Assembly: GCA_015832175.1 (NCBI GenBank)
Contig: WJXW01000007.1
Coordinates: 1,178,001 to 1,242,000 of the forward strand
Reading direction: 5' to 3'
DNA length: 64,000 bases
Origin: Paraphaeosphaeria minitans
Taxonomy: Eukaryota; Ascomycota; Dothideomycetes; Pleosporales; Didymosphaeriaceae
Positions 1 to 10,511 of this stretch are shown one piece after another (the first letter of the stretch is position 1; every line of letters starts with the position of its first letter). The notes beneath the pieces were generated by a model that did no database searches, was not told the DNA's origin, and worked only from the letters and a program-made list of their open reading frames with translations. A program made the position numbers and the translations under genes.

Positions 1-1800
1 GGGAAGTATTTTACTTATTATTTACCCTAGAGGTGTTTATTATAAGCTGTAATAGGATAGTCTATCTATATTTATCTACAACGTAGTTTTCTTCTAGGTT
101 ATTTCTTATTCCCTTTTTTCTCTACTTTATATTATGTGCACATTAGTTCCTTGCAGCGCGTTTATATACAGAATTAGTGTATAGGATTTTAGTGGTCTAG
201 GTAGTACTTTAGTATACAGTCTAACTTCTTATTTTTATAGGGTTACTTCCCTTTTAGTGCCATATTTAGTTTATCTAGGAATATAGTTTACCTGTGTTTT
301 AGGCCCCTATCTTTTAGCTAGTGGGGTTCTATATAGGTTTAAACGTTCAGTTTATACTTAGGTAATATAGGGTTGTCTTCTTCCTGCCTACTTTATAGAT
401 AAGGAGTAGGAGATCTTAGTATCTCTTCTATATCTTTGGCGTTATAGTATACGTTAGAGTTATATTCCAGACCTTTATATAATTGTAAGTTAGGTAAATC
501 TAATTACTTACTTTATTCTAGTGTAACGCGTTAGTAGCTAAATATTGTTATAATAACTTTCTATTTCTTATTAGGTTCTTAGTTCTTAATAGTTAGTATA
601 TTTAATCTAGTTTAATAGACTTTGTTCTTTAATCTATAGTTCCTGGCTATATAGCCTAGTTTACTACATATAAAGCATTTATAGGTCTTAGTTATTAGTT
701 ATTAATTTCTATTAGAGACGCGTTTATTAGGCTACTTAGGGCCTATCCTTCCTTCTTTTCCTTTACTTATATAGTTAAACTAGATATCTTTTATTAGTTT
801 ATATCTCTAGTAGTTCCTTAGTTATTGTCTTTCAATAACTCTAATAGGGTTTTTATAAACCACTTTTACTAGTTATCTAAAGCTTATTATTCTAGGATTT
901 TACCAAAGCTCTTATTATAGTAAAAACTATTCTCTATTAATTCTAATAGTTTCTTTATATAGTTCTTTAAGGTTAGTAATTCGCGCACTACTATATAAGA
1001 GTTCCTTATATAGTTTCTATTTAAGTCCTTATTTATACATATCCTAAAGAGATTTATTATTCTAGTTTAGTTACACAGTATACCTAAAAATTTAGCTATA
1101 TACTTAGCTACTAATTACTTCTAAGTTATAGTCTAAATCTTTACTTTTGTAATAGAGTCCTTATTAGTAATCCTAAAGAGTTATTTAAGGCATTTCTTAA
1201 AGTTATTATAATTCTTAATAATATTAACTGTATTAGCGTTATTATTTACGTAATTATTGTTATTATTGTCGTAGTCTATTCCTAGGTACTTTTTAAGGTA
1301 AATATAGATCTATAATTCTATATCTCCTCGCATATATATTACTGTAAAAATAACCTTTTTTTATCTTTAAGGAGTTTGTCTAAGTTAAAGAAGTAGAGGT
1401 CTAACTAGAGAATCTAGACGTTAGTTTAAGATTATTTACTAAGGTAGAGATTAGGTTTATACGCCTTACTACTATCCTTTATAAGAGTAATCTTAGCAGC
1501 ACCTAAAGCTGTAGAAGAGGTAGGAGTTCGTAAAGTACTTATATTAAGGGTGTTTAAAATATTAAATCTAAGAGGATAGCTAGTCCTAAAGGATTAAGGT
1601 TAGTTCTTAGGCAGGAGTACTTACAAAGGTAGAAAGTCTTATTAATATAATAGTATCTTATAAAGTGTAACAAGTTAACAATATAGTCTACTAGAATCTA
1701 AACAATAGATTAATAAACAGATTAAATATAAGTATAAAGGTTTATACTTACGTTCCTATATACGTTAAGTAATTAGTGTACTAATTACTCTAATTAAACT
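1..1800 (-). mobile_element. RIP-degraded LTR-retrotransposon relic (gag region, Ty3/Gypsy-like)
   Basis: The stretch is very AT-rich, dominated by TpA, and has stops in all frames, as expected after repeat-induced point mutation. Read on the minus strand, positions 633-680 give a CCHC zinc-knuckle skeleton: Cys at 677-675, Cys at 668-666, then Tyr where the His should be (653-651) and Tyr where the last Cys should be (638-636). Both substitutions are what G:C-to-A:T transitions would produce (CAT to TAT, TGC to TAC). Minus-strand reading of about 880-1190 gives a broken helical stretch resembling the gag domain of Ty3/Gypsy elements (segments such as AKYIAKFLGI and LLTLKNYIKKLLELIE). Gag precedes pol, so pol and one LTR should lie off the left edge. 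I could not place an LTR; the right limit is approximate. Confidence 0.6.
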
Positions 1801-3194
1801 AATTAAGCACTAATGAGTTACTTAGTATATTAAGTGCTTAGTCTAATTAGTTGTCTTGGCGCTCTAATTACACTAATTAGGTTACGTGACCTCTTGTGCT
1901 GTGCCACTCGAACAACAACGTAGATACATATAAAGATTCTAGGAGGCCTAGCCTTTAGATCTTAATAACTTATAAGGTGGCTTACTACGCTCTAAGACTA
2001 TTATATTTTTAAGTAACATAAGCGATTAGATCTCTCCTCTTAAAATTATGGGTTTTAGAACTATAGTGTTCTTGGGAAAATACTTAGATGGCTTTTAGAG
2101 AAATATAAAAACCCCTTCTCTCTCTAAAACCTTAATCTCCACACTCCTTCCTTGTTGCTTATTAGGTTAACAAACATCCTATAAGTAATAATCGCATGTG
2201 CATCCTCTATAATCTAAAATTAAAATCTTGTGGTAAGGTACCTATGGTTGCGCTTCTCTTACAAGAATGGGTTGCCAGACTTCATAAGCGGCCTCTGGGC
2301 TTCTAAAAAGTTAAAGGAGGGATACGATGGCCTCTTTGTCCTCTATTCTAGAGACGTCTTAACGTTTCTCTTTGGCGCTTCGGAAATCTTTTGAGCATGC
2401 CCTTATAGGCCTCCTCTAGGAGCGTTTACGAAATGTATAATTATACCTAATCTATGTGATTTCTTTTAAAGGATTGAATACCTACCATACAGTCAAAAGT
2501 TCACTTGAGTATAACAAGGGCGCGGAGACTCGATGCGCAAAAGAGAGAGCGTAGCCAAGACAATGGGTACCTACCTAGACCTTGCCTCGTTAGGTCACTG
2601 CATAGCCAAGAGCGTCCTCAAAATAGACTCAGTGACAGCCTATGGTAACGAAAGGAGGTCGCTTGCCTGAAGTGTAAATTACAATAACAAATAAGCGAAC
2701 AAGCAAAGGCTTCTCGGCACCTCGCTGGAAACCGCCGTAGTCTTGCGGAAAGGATGCACCGTGGAGTGGGCCTAGCTCGCGCATGGACCCCGTAGCCCGG
2801 CAGCTGCACGTGATATTACGAGCAGACCAATCGTCGTGGAGGACGGCCGAGGTGCGCTAACGCGAAGAGGAAATGTACGAGTATCGTGCAAAGGTACGAG
2901 CGGCGCTAGCTGTTGCAACCATGGGCCTATCTACCGATCAGACACCAAAAATGGGCAGATTGAGGGGCTGTTTGGCTGGCGCAGCATGCATTGCCATGGG
3001 GCCTAGAGTGCTGTATAAAGGACTGAGATGCCGTCCTCGTACGTAGGCTAGAATTCTGTTCGGCCACTCGTCGTAAATCGAAAGGAGACCATCTTGCAGA
3101 CCGACCATCATTCACTCACTGATATTCTTTGACATCCTCCCACCCTCGCACATTTCCCCGATCGAATCCCACCTCTTCTCTATACAACGACGCG
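1800..3194. other. AT-rich flank grading into normal-GC intergenic DNA
   Basis: Positions 1760-1870 hold several imperfect inverted and direct copies of a CTAATTA core and could be the edge of the relic to the left. Base composition stays AT-rich to about 2500 and then rises abruptly to the level of the rest of the window. Between 2500 and 3194 I see no convincing coding sequence; short open frames lack family resemblance. The last few hundred bases are presumably the promoter of the small gene starting at 3195. Confidence 0.5.
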
Positions 3195-3491
3195 ATGGCA
3201 CCAATTGGTCTCCTCGAGACAATACACTCGCTGGCCAAGCGTGATGGCGACACCATTGGCGGAATCCCTACATGGCTTCTGGTCTTTCTTGTCATGCTCG
3301 GCGCCGGCACAGTCGTCATTGTCATTTATGGCCTCGCTCGGTTCATGTTACCAGAGAAGGAAGGATTGAGGCCGTTGGGGGCAGAACAAGCCAACTACAT
3401 GCGAGAAGTCAGAGTGAGGAACTTGAACGGTCTGCTGGCAGACTATGCACCGAGAGGACCGCATCGGCAACGGCAGTCAAACACTAGGTAG
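3195..3491 (+). CDS. Small single-TM protein of unknown function
   Basis: This is an intronless 98-residue protein. The frame is open from an upstream ATG at 3129, but the ATG at 3195 is preferred because the upstream 22 residues are low-complexity Ser/Pro/Thr. Residues about 25-45 form one strong hydrophobic helix (TWLLVFLVMLGAGTVVIVIYGL), preceded by an acidic/polar N-terminus and followed by a charged tail with REVRVRNLNGLLADY. That layout suits a type III or tail-proximal membrane protein of an organelle. I do not recognise a named family. Coding potential is supported by the hydrophobic segment in a normal-GC stretch and the good initiation context (GCGATGGCA). There is no neighbouring gene for 400 nt downstream. 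Confidence 0.5.
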   Translation: MAPIGLLETIHSLAKRDGDTIGGIPTWLLVFLVMLGAGTVVIVIYGLARFMLPEKEGLRPLGAEQANYMREVRVRNLNGLLADYAPRGPHRQRQSNTR

Positions 3492-3912
3492 GGCATCGAA
3501 ACGAAAACCACCCACCTGTAGAACCGAACGAACGACTGACGTTTGTGGAAGCTACGCAGAGTCGTCAAATAACTGATTGCGGTCTCAACAATGAGCATCA
3601 ATACGAAGCAGACAGCAGATCGGCAAGATTGAAACTGCACACTTTAGCAGCTGCTTGTAGAAGGATATACTCATGGCGTACTGGTTCTTTGGTAAGGAAT
3701 ACCCACTATAGGACGTGGTTCGGATCTATACTTGTAGCAGGATGTACACGGACAGAAAGAAAGACGAGTGGGTGAAGCAACCTAATTGGGATGAATCGTC
3801 TTCAAGGCAACTCAAAGCCAACGATGGGGTCATATGTAACATCTGGTAGCTGGTCGTACGGATAATTTGACAGTCATGAGCGTTTCTTTTTGCAGTTTCG
3901 AAGCATTTTTGC
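3492..3912. other. Intergenic, nothing recognised
   Basis: This lies between the small TM protein and the convergent transcription-factor gene. The open frames here lack any family signature. It should contain the two 3' ends and terminators. Confidence 0.5.
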
Positions 3913-5412
3913 TCAGGCTTTAGTCCGATGTATGGAATAGAGCTTGTCCAAGTCAACGCCGACAACTTCCGCAGGCCACTCGATTGAGCTGCGCATCCTT
4001 TGCCCCAGGACAAGAGCAGCCGTGGACACGAGATTTGATGCGAAGTCCTTGATCCAGAACACAGATTCGACTTTAGCGGGAAGTATGGCATAACTATACA
4101 CACGGATATGAAGTCAGTTTGAGCCAGAGGCCTGAGTTTAGGGGCGAGGTATCAGTGTCACAGTCTAAGACATTGCGACCTTGTACCGGGGCATTACGCA
4201 CTGTGCAAGGACAACCCAGGCCTCGGGCTGTCGTGCTTCTAAGAGTTCCACAAAAACTAGAGGTAACTGGATGGGCCAGCTTATCACCAAAGTCCAATCG
4301 ACAAGCTTTCCGTACCGATTTTTTGGTGCATTGTCGGTAACAGTGAGCTGGGAGACACGCGCAAAGTCTTCCCGCAATGATTTTAATGCCTGCATCAGGG
4401 CATCAAAACAGTATTCGTAGGGACGGTCCGGCCTCATCCATATGCTTTCTAGATCCTTGAGGCGCTTATCGTCCTTGATCGCATCGGGTGTGGCAGGCAT
4501 AGCATACGGCCACCAATCGCGCTTTGCAACGTCTTTGAACACCCCACTCGCTATCAGATGCCAACACGGCACTAATACGACAAGTACGCCTCGAAGGGTA
4601 CGGAGGATCTTCGACGTAGTGGCCACGAGCCCACCGACGGTCTGATCTCGATTCAGTCCTTGTCCCTTTTCGTTAGAATGCAGGAGAGCCTGGAAGTCGT
4701 CTGCTGTTGTGTAAAGTACCCACACAGTAGCACTGACGGAGAAGGCTAACAGTGACTCCGCATTCGTCTCCGAAACCTTTGCAATGGCTTCGCGGTACTT
4801 GATAAGTCCCATGTTCATTTGATACGTTGCAATATCTCGGAAATGTTTCTTCTCGCTTTCTGTCTCTGCATGTTTGGAGACGTGGAGAGCTGAAATAGCA
4901 ATAGTTCCCTGCAGGACAAAAACATTTCTCGCTGTGAGTTGGGGAACGGCTGCACACCAAGCTGCTCTAGCCGCATCGTTGTGAGTAATTGTGAAGCTGG
5001 TCTCCTCTGCGAAATGCTGCAACAGATGCCGAATTCGCGGACGTAGAGCCTCTGGGAAGTGAATGATCAACTCGTCTTGAGAAAGGTAGTCCAAGAAAGT
5101 TGGACATGGAATAGATGCAACAGGCCCCTCAGGGCTACTCGAAGGTCCCTTTGCTTGTGAAGACCTCGCAAGGAAAGATATGGGAACCGGGTCGTAGATA
5201 CTGAAGCTGCACTCGGATCTACGTCTCGCACAATTCTTACAGTCCGGACGCCCTTCGTCACACTGTGTTTGTCAGACCCGGCGGGGTGGATGCGCGAGTT
5301 GAGCGGGTAGGTGTCGCCTTCCAAAAAGGGAACATGGGCTGACCTTGATGCGACGTTTCCTACACTGAGCACATCCGTGCTTGCTTTGTACGCGAGGCTT
5401 CTTTGTAGACAT
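3913..5412 (-). CDS. Zn(2)Cys(6) fungal transcription factor, UPC2/ECM22-like
   Basis: A three-exon gene: exon 1 5344-5412, exon 2 4202-5262, exon 3 3913-4093, giving 436 residues. Intron 5263-5343 (GTCAGC...CACAG) splits the binuclear zinc cluster. After splicing the six cysteines are at residues 14, 17, 24, 31, 34 and 41, with the classic spacing and the basic stretch RKRRIK. Intron 4094-4201 (GTGCGT...TATAG) is phase 2 and restores a His-Tyr-Ala junction. Without it the ORF ends early at 4165 and loses a conserved C-terminal helix region. The C-terminal half resembles the all-helical regulatory domain of sterol-uptake-control type C6 regulators. The protein should be a nuclear DNA-binding activator; its target pathway cannot be read from the sequence. 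It is divergent from the GH125 gene at 6162. Confidence 0.85.
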
Positions 5413-6161
5413 TGATCTGGCGGCTCTGCATATCGGTTGTTGAAGTGACACGGAGATGGCTGGCAGGGGAAAAATACGTGGGGGCCTGCAGTCTAGGCTG
5501 CAACAGGCAAGCCTGCCCGCCCGTACGGTGCCTACCGGGAGGCTCACCCAGTATTTTCTTCATGTTGCTCTGCCTTCTTGATCAACTTGCATCAACATCA
5601 CTCAGATCTGTTAACAACTCGCTCTTTGCATAAGGAAGCCTGAGAACACGTGCCCCTACGCGACCAGCCGCTTTCATCTTCGTTTCCAAGCTGAGATCGA
5701 CACTTGCCTACGCACGAGGAGCTCCCCGCATATATCCTTGATTCCTCGTCCTGTGCCTCTCCAACTCCCTGCAACAATGCACGCGCCCCACTCACAGTCT
5801 TCTCCGCATGGACCGGCTTCCCCAATTCTGTTTGGTCGGGTGAACGCCGTGGTCGTTCGCTCCAAGCTCCATCCTCCAAACTTCCCGTTTGGCACTGGTC
5901 TGCTGAGGCGGGCCTTAATGACGTCGATCCAAAGCTACCGCCGCGATCACTTGCGGATCGTCTCACTCACCGTTACATTCGGTTGGTACTTTTACCTACT
6001 TGGTACTCATGATCAATTGCGGGGTACGTTGATATCGCATGGATGGCTAGCAAACGACCGTGGCAGGCACAAAAGCCTGAAATATCGTCACGGATCGTCC
6101 ATTTGCAAACATTCTGCTCTTGTTCTCCATACTGTGTGCGTGTTGGTGGCTCTCGATCAAC
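5413..6161. promoter_or_regulatory. Shared divergent promoter region
   Basis: This 749-nt gap separates the start codons of the minus-strand zinc-cluster regulator and the plus-strand GH125 gene. Several frames are open here, but none resembles a protein family and the frame entering GH125 has no upstream ATG. No specific binding site can be assigned. A paired CGG/CCG motif search would be the natural test for autoregulation by the neighbouring C6 factor. Confidence 0.4.
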
Positions 6162-7700
6162 ATGCGCGGTCTCAACTTGCTTGCCTCGGCTGCGATACCA
6201 TTACTTGCAGCTGCAGAATGCCCTGATTACTCGGATTACTCCAAGGTCGTTCACGAACCATTAAGCTCAGGGAAATACAAGCTTGCGTACCAGAGGCCCT
6301 CGGAGGACTGCCGGACCTTCCGATTGCAGGGTGTCGAAGATACGTTGACGCGTTTCGAGAGCATCATTAAAGATCCGGACCTCTATCGCCTCTTTCAGAA
6401 CGCGTATCCGAACAGCTTGGATACGGCCGTGAAATGGAAGGGTGTTGCCGCCGACAACGAGGAAGAAGAATTGACTTTCCTGATTACAGGCGATATCAAT
6501 GCCATGTGGCTGCGTGACTCCTCTAATCAGATGCAAAGCTACCTCCCCTTGCTGAACGCGAGCAGCGACCCCAATTCCCTCGCGAGTCTTTACAGAGGTG
6601 TGATCAATCTGCAGGCGAGATATCTGCTCACATCGCCCTACTGCAACTCCTTCCAGCCCCCGGTCGAGAGCAACATCCCACCGGCCGAAAACCCGTCGGC
6701 GAGCGACGACGTGGTTGTGCCGGCATACAACAACCAGTCGGTTTTTGAATGTAAATATGAACTCGACTCGCTGGCCGCCTTCCTAGAGGTATCGACTAAT
6801 TATTACAATGCCACCGGCGACGCGGAATTCTTCGGCAAGTTCCATTGGGTGGAAGCTATCGAGGCAGTGCTCAAAGTAGCGCAGGAGATGACAACACCCA
6901 CGTACGGCGAAGATGGGAGGGTTCTGCATAGCCCCTACAAGTTCAACCGCGACACCGATCGTGCAACGGAAACATTCGCGAATGACGGCATCGGAAACCC
7001 CGTGGCCAACGGCACCGGTCTGATCCGGAGCGGATTCCGCCCTAGCGACGATTCGACCATCTACCAGCTGTACATACCAGCCAACATGATGTTCAGCGCC
7101 TACCTACAATCAGCGGCTGAAATAATGGGCAAAATCGGCAGCGGCATCTCGGTATCTCTAGCGACGCACATGTCGGACCTCTCGCGTTCCATCCAGGAAG
7201 CCATCGAGACACAGGCGACCGTGGACCACCCGAAACATGGAAAGATCTATGCCTTTGAGATTGATGGCTTCGGCTCTCAGAACATAATGGACGATGCGAA
7301 TATCCCATCACTCCTCTCTGCTCCTTTCAACACATACCCTGTGGATGAAGAGACATACGCCAACACACGCGAACTCGTCCTCGGCGCATCGAACCCATAC
7401 TTTATGCGTGGACCCGTGATCAACGCAGTAGGCGGCCCCCACCAAGGTCCCGGGATGGCTTGGCCTATGGCTAGCATTGTCAGGATCTTGACGAGCGACG
7501 ATGACGACGAGATCAAGGGGGAGCTGAAGCAGATTGTCAGTAGCACGGATGGGCTTGGACTGGTACACGAGAGCATCAATAGCTTCAACGAGTCAGACTG
7601 GACGCGCCAATGGTTCAGCTGGGCGAACGGCTTGTTTGGACAGATGATGTTGGATTTGGAGGAGAGAAAGCCGGATATCTTGAGCACTAGCTTCCAGTGA
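6162..7700 (+). CDS. GH125 exo-alpha-1,6-mannosidase (Mug157/DUF1237 type), secreted
   Basis: An intronless gene encoding 512 residues. The first in-frame ATG is 6162; the frame continues upstream only through non-ATG codons. The N-terminus (MRGLNLLASAAIPLLAAAEC) is a typical signal peptide, so the enzyme should enter the secretory pathway. Family hallmarks are the FLITGDINAMWLRDS block near residue 110 and the GGPHQGPGMAWPM block near residue 430. Both belong to glycoside hydrolase family 125, whose members are (alpha/alpha)6-barrel enzymes that remove non-reducing alpha-1,6-mannose by an inverting mechanism. The likely substrate is fungal cell-wall or N-glycan mannan. The length is usual for fungal members. 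The gene is divergently paired with the C6 regulator. Confidence 0.92.
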   Translation: MRGLNLLASAAIPLLAAAECPDYSDYSKVVHEPLSSGKYKLAYQRPSEDCRTFRLQGVEDTLTRFESIIKDPDLYRLFQNAYPNSLDTAVKWKGVAADNEEEELTFLITGDINAMWLRDSSNQMQSYLPLLNASSDPNSLASLYRGVINLQARYLLTSPYCNSFQPPVESNIPPAENPSASDDVVVPAYNNQSVFECKYELDSLAAFLEVSTNYYNATGDAEFFGKFHWVEAIEAVLKVAQEMTTPTYGEDGRVLHSPYKFNRDTDRATETFANDGIGNPVANGTGLIRSGFRPSDDSTIYQLYIPANMMFSAYLQSAAEIMGKIGSGISVSLATHMSDLSRSIQEAIETQATVDHPKHGKIYAFEIDGFGSQNIMDDANIPSLLSAPFNTYPVDEETYANTRELVLGASNPYFMRGPVINAVGGPHQGPGMAWPMASIVRILTSDDDDEIKGELKQIVSSTDGLGLVHESINSFNESDWTRQWFSWANGLFGQMMLDLEERKPDILSTSFQ

Positions 7701-8800
7701 GGAAAGCGTGCGGGGTGATGTAGGACCATGATGGACAAGTTGGTAGTTAGCTAATGGTTCGCAAGAATTCCTATTTGCCCCTGGTTCCAAAGTTTCCTAG
7801 TTGTTGTCGTGTACAACGCGAAGGAGTACATGTGACGTTACTCAACACGTTGACTCCTTCCACGCACACGTGCATGGTCAGCATAGGCTAGTAGCACGGT
7901 CTTCGTGCCGCAGGCAACTGCCGTGTCCCTGATCAATTCGGAAGCTTCCATGAGATGTTGAACATGTGCGGTGGGACAGTCAGAAAGCGACCAGCCACGT
8001 AGACCGAGACGGCACGGCTCCCCGCGCAAACTCTGCACCCCCAAGATAGGACTAAGTGGTGACGGTCGTGATGAAGACGTGCGGTGCAGGAGCATGGGAC
8101 GAACGAAAAGCTCCGTGTGCGGACACATGCGACCTCGTGCTACCGTGTGCTTGTTGAAAGTCAGGGTCTTTGGTGGTGTAAGCTTTCTAGACCGTGGGCT
8201 AGGTCGTGTTGAGGTGTTCATCTGCACGTTCTGTTATGCGTCTGCAAGCGGAATATACATGGAGCGTCGAGGAAGGCTTCTGCAACTACGGACGTTTGAG
8301 TGGGCTTCAGCAGGGAAGCCGTGCAACGACGACCCAAACTTAGGCAGGCTATTTCGGCCCGCGGGCGGTACGTCAGGTAAATGAAGGTCCGACAATGAGA
8401 ATGCGATGACGGCAGCGCTGGGATGCAAGGCAGGCGGACGATTTTGGAAGGTCCACAGCCCGAAATAGCTGCGCCTTGTTGCACGGCGCGCGGCTGTCGA
8501 GCGTGTGGGTGAAGGGTTTCCTGGCGGCTCTGGAGGAGCATCGTGGCGCTGGGAGCGGGTGTCGAGCGTGGGCTGAACTGTTTCCTGGCGGCTCTTGAGA
8601 GGTCTGCAGGCGTCGACTGCATGCTGCGCCGCGGGCAGCGAGTGGGTGTTGGCATGAGGTTGGACAGCGTGGGCAGGGAGCATCCAGCTGGGGCCGTTTC
8701 AGCTGGCACTTGCATTGACGCCATCTCAGGACGGCCAGCCGTGCAGCCCAGGCGTGCGGTGCAGCCGAGCGGGTGAATGTTTGCAGGCGTGCGGTGCAGC
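7701..8800. other. Intergenic, no gene recognised
   Basis: Open frames of 70-170 codons occur on both strands but share no family resemblance and are compositionally skewed. A partly duplicated block is visible at about 8495-8595, where GAGCGTGGGTGAAGGGTTTCCTGGCGGCTC-like sequence recurs about 75 nt later with changes. Confidence 0.4.
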
Positions 8801-8808
8801 TGAGTGAG

Positions 8809-9230
8809 TGAATGTTTGCGTGAGCGTGAGCGGGAGCGGGAGCGGGAGCGGAGCGGGCAAAGACTTGTTTCCAGCTGCGTGTAGCTGTAGCAACCTGTCG
8901 AGGAACCTGGTGTGTTGTGTGTGTGTGTGTTGTGTGTGTGTGTGTGTCTGTCAGTCAGTCAGTCAGTCAGTCAGTCAGTCAGTCTGTCTGTCTCTTCGGT
9001 CTGTCTGTCGGTCTGTCTGTCAGCCTGTCTGTCGGTCTGTCGGTCGGTCTGTCGGTCTGTCGGTCTGTCGGTCTGTCTGTCGGTCTGTCTGTCAGCCTGT
9101 CTGTCGTCTGTCGGTGAGTCAGTCTGTCTGTCAGGTCGTCAGGTCGTCTCCGGTGCGTGATGGCATCATGGCTGGCTGGCGGGCTCGCCGATAAGCCCTC
9201 GCCTGTGCCTGTGCCTGCGCCTGCCTGATT
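8809..9230. repeat. Cluster of simple repeats (hexamer, GT, CAGT, CTGT/CGGT, CCTGTG)
   Basis: A run of GAGCGG-type hexamers (about 8822-8860) is followed by a GT dinucleotide tract (about 8911-8947). A (TCAG)n tract at about 8951-8985 leads into a long CTGT/CGGT tetranucleotide array to about 9150, and GCCTGT/GCCTGC units lie at about 9195-9225. Because 4 is not a multiple of 3, the array is open in several frames and produces repetitive Ser/Val/Cys peptides. These are artefacts, not genes. Confidence 0.9.
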
Positions 9231-10511
9231 AGCGAGTTAGCGAGACAGGGGTTGTTGCTGCTGCACCGTGACCCAAGCAGATCCTCCTCTCGCAACCCCA
9301 GCCATCCATCTATCTTTCCGTCTTTCCGTCTACCGTCTTTCTGTCTTTCCGCCTTTCTCACTAGGTAGACTACCTATTCCTCGTCCTCATCCTCGTCCGA
9401 CAACGCTGCCATGGCTCTCCTCTTCCCTTCTTCAGCCCGCTCAGCTGGGTGCCAATCATGCACCGGCCCCGCTGTCTTCACGCCTCCTGCCGGCTCTTGC
9501 CGAACATGACATGATGACGGTGTCCTGTCCTCTCCCGCGGCGACGGTGGCATGAAGCAGAGCTCGGCCTCCCTATCAGCGTCTGCCGTCGTCTGTTGTTT
9601 CCTAGTCAATAAGCCTTCTCATTTCATGGCAAACCTACTCTCGCCTGGTGCTCCAACCAGACATCAACTTGGCGCACGCCGTGGCTTCCCGATACACTAA
9701 CAACTAGGGACACCGACGGCGCCTTCCTACCAAAACAACCTTTGAACTGACAGGTGCACCACAACTTCATATCCAGCCATCTCCTCTCTCCCCTTCCCCT
9801 CTTCTCCTCACACCGCTCTACACGCCATTCTACTTTTTTTTGGACCGCCCAACCATCAGGTTTCGCATCCCCCCCAGTTGTGACTACTCTACGCTCTGCA
9901 TTAAGCGCTGAGCCTGCTTTCTCCTTTCACCCCTACATCCTTCAGCGCCAACCCGGCCAATCCCCGCCTCGACTGTTTGCGGCGCAGCCCTTAGCTTCTT
10001 ACAGTACGCCGCAGCCTCGTGCATCAAACAACTTTTCCTCTGGACAACTGCAATTCTCCGAGTGGGTCCAAAATGCACCCTGTCTGGGCCTAAGGTTACC
10101 GACGAGGCCCTCAAACTTGGCCCTGTTCGTTTCAAGTGCTTGAACCAAGCGCCCTTGGGACCGAATCCTCGTCCAGCACATCACCACTAATCGGCTCTTA
10201 CGCCTTTTGGTCCAATCATTTTGCATTGTCCAGTTGCATAACGGCTTCGTTGATCAAGCTTCCGCGTAATTGCTCAGTGTTGATCTTGTTCATGACAGCC
10301 GCGCGTACCTATATTCTTTGCAGGTATGTCTGCAGCCACCGTTCATCCACTTGCTCGACTAAAACGAATGTAGCAGCGTCTCTAATATGACCTTCTAATT
10401 CGGACGCCTGTCACTGCTGTTTCATGACACTTGGTTAGCTTCTGGGATCCGAACGAGACACTGCCCCGTCCCGCATCCTTCTCGCCTCAAGGCCCCGGGC
10501 GTCCCAGCATC
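9231..10511. other. Intergenic, pyrimidine-rich; probable 5' region of the next gene
   Basis: Positions 9300-9360 hold CTTTCCGT-type pyrimidine repeats, and 9760-9860 is CT-rich as in many filamentous-fungal core promoters and 5' leaders. No frame here has a recognisable protein. The transcript of the gene starting at 10512 probably begins within the last few hundred bases. Confidence 0.4.

Noticed and set aside
5738..6226. Upstream frame that could extend the GH125 gene
   Set aside because: It is in a different frame, and the GH125 frame has a good signal peptide at the first in-frame ATG (6162).
8808..9194. Open frames encoding [12 protein letters not shown] repeats
   Set aside because: They are translations of a tetranucleotide microsatellite, open in several frames at once.
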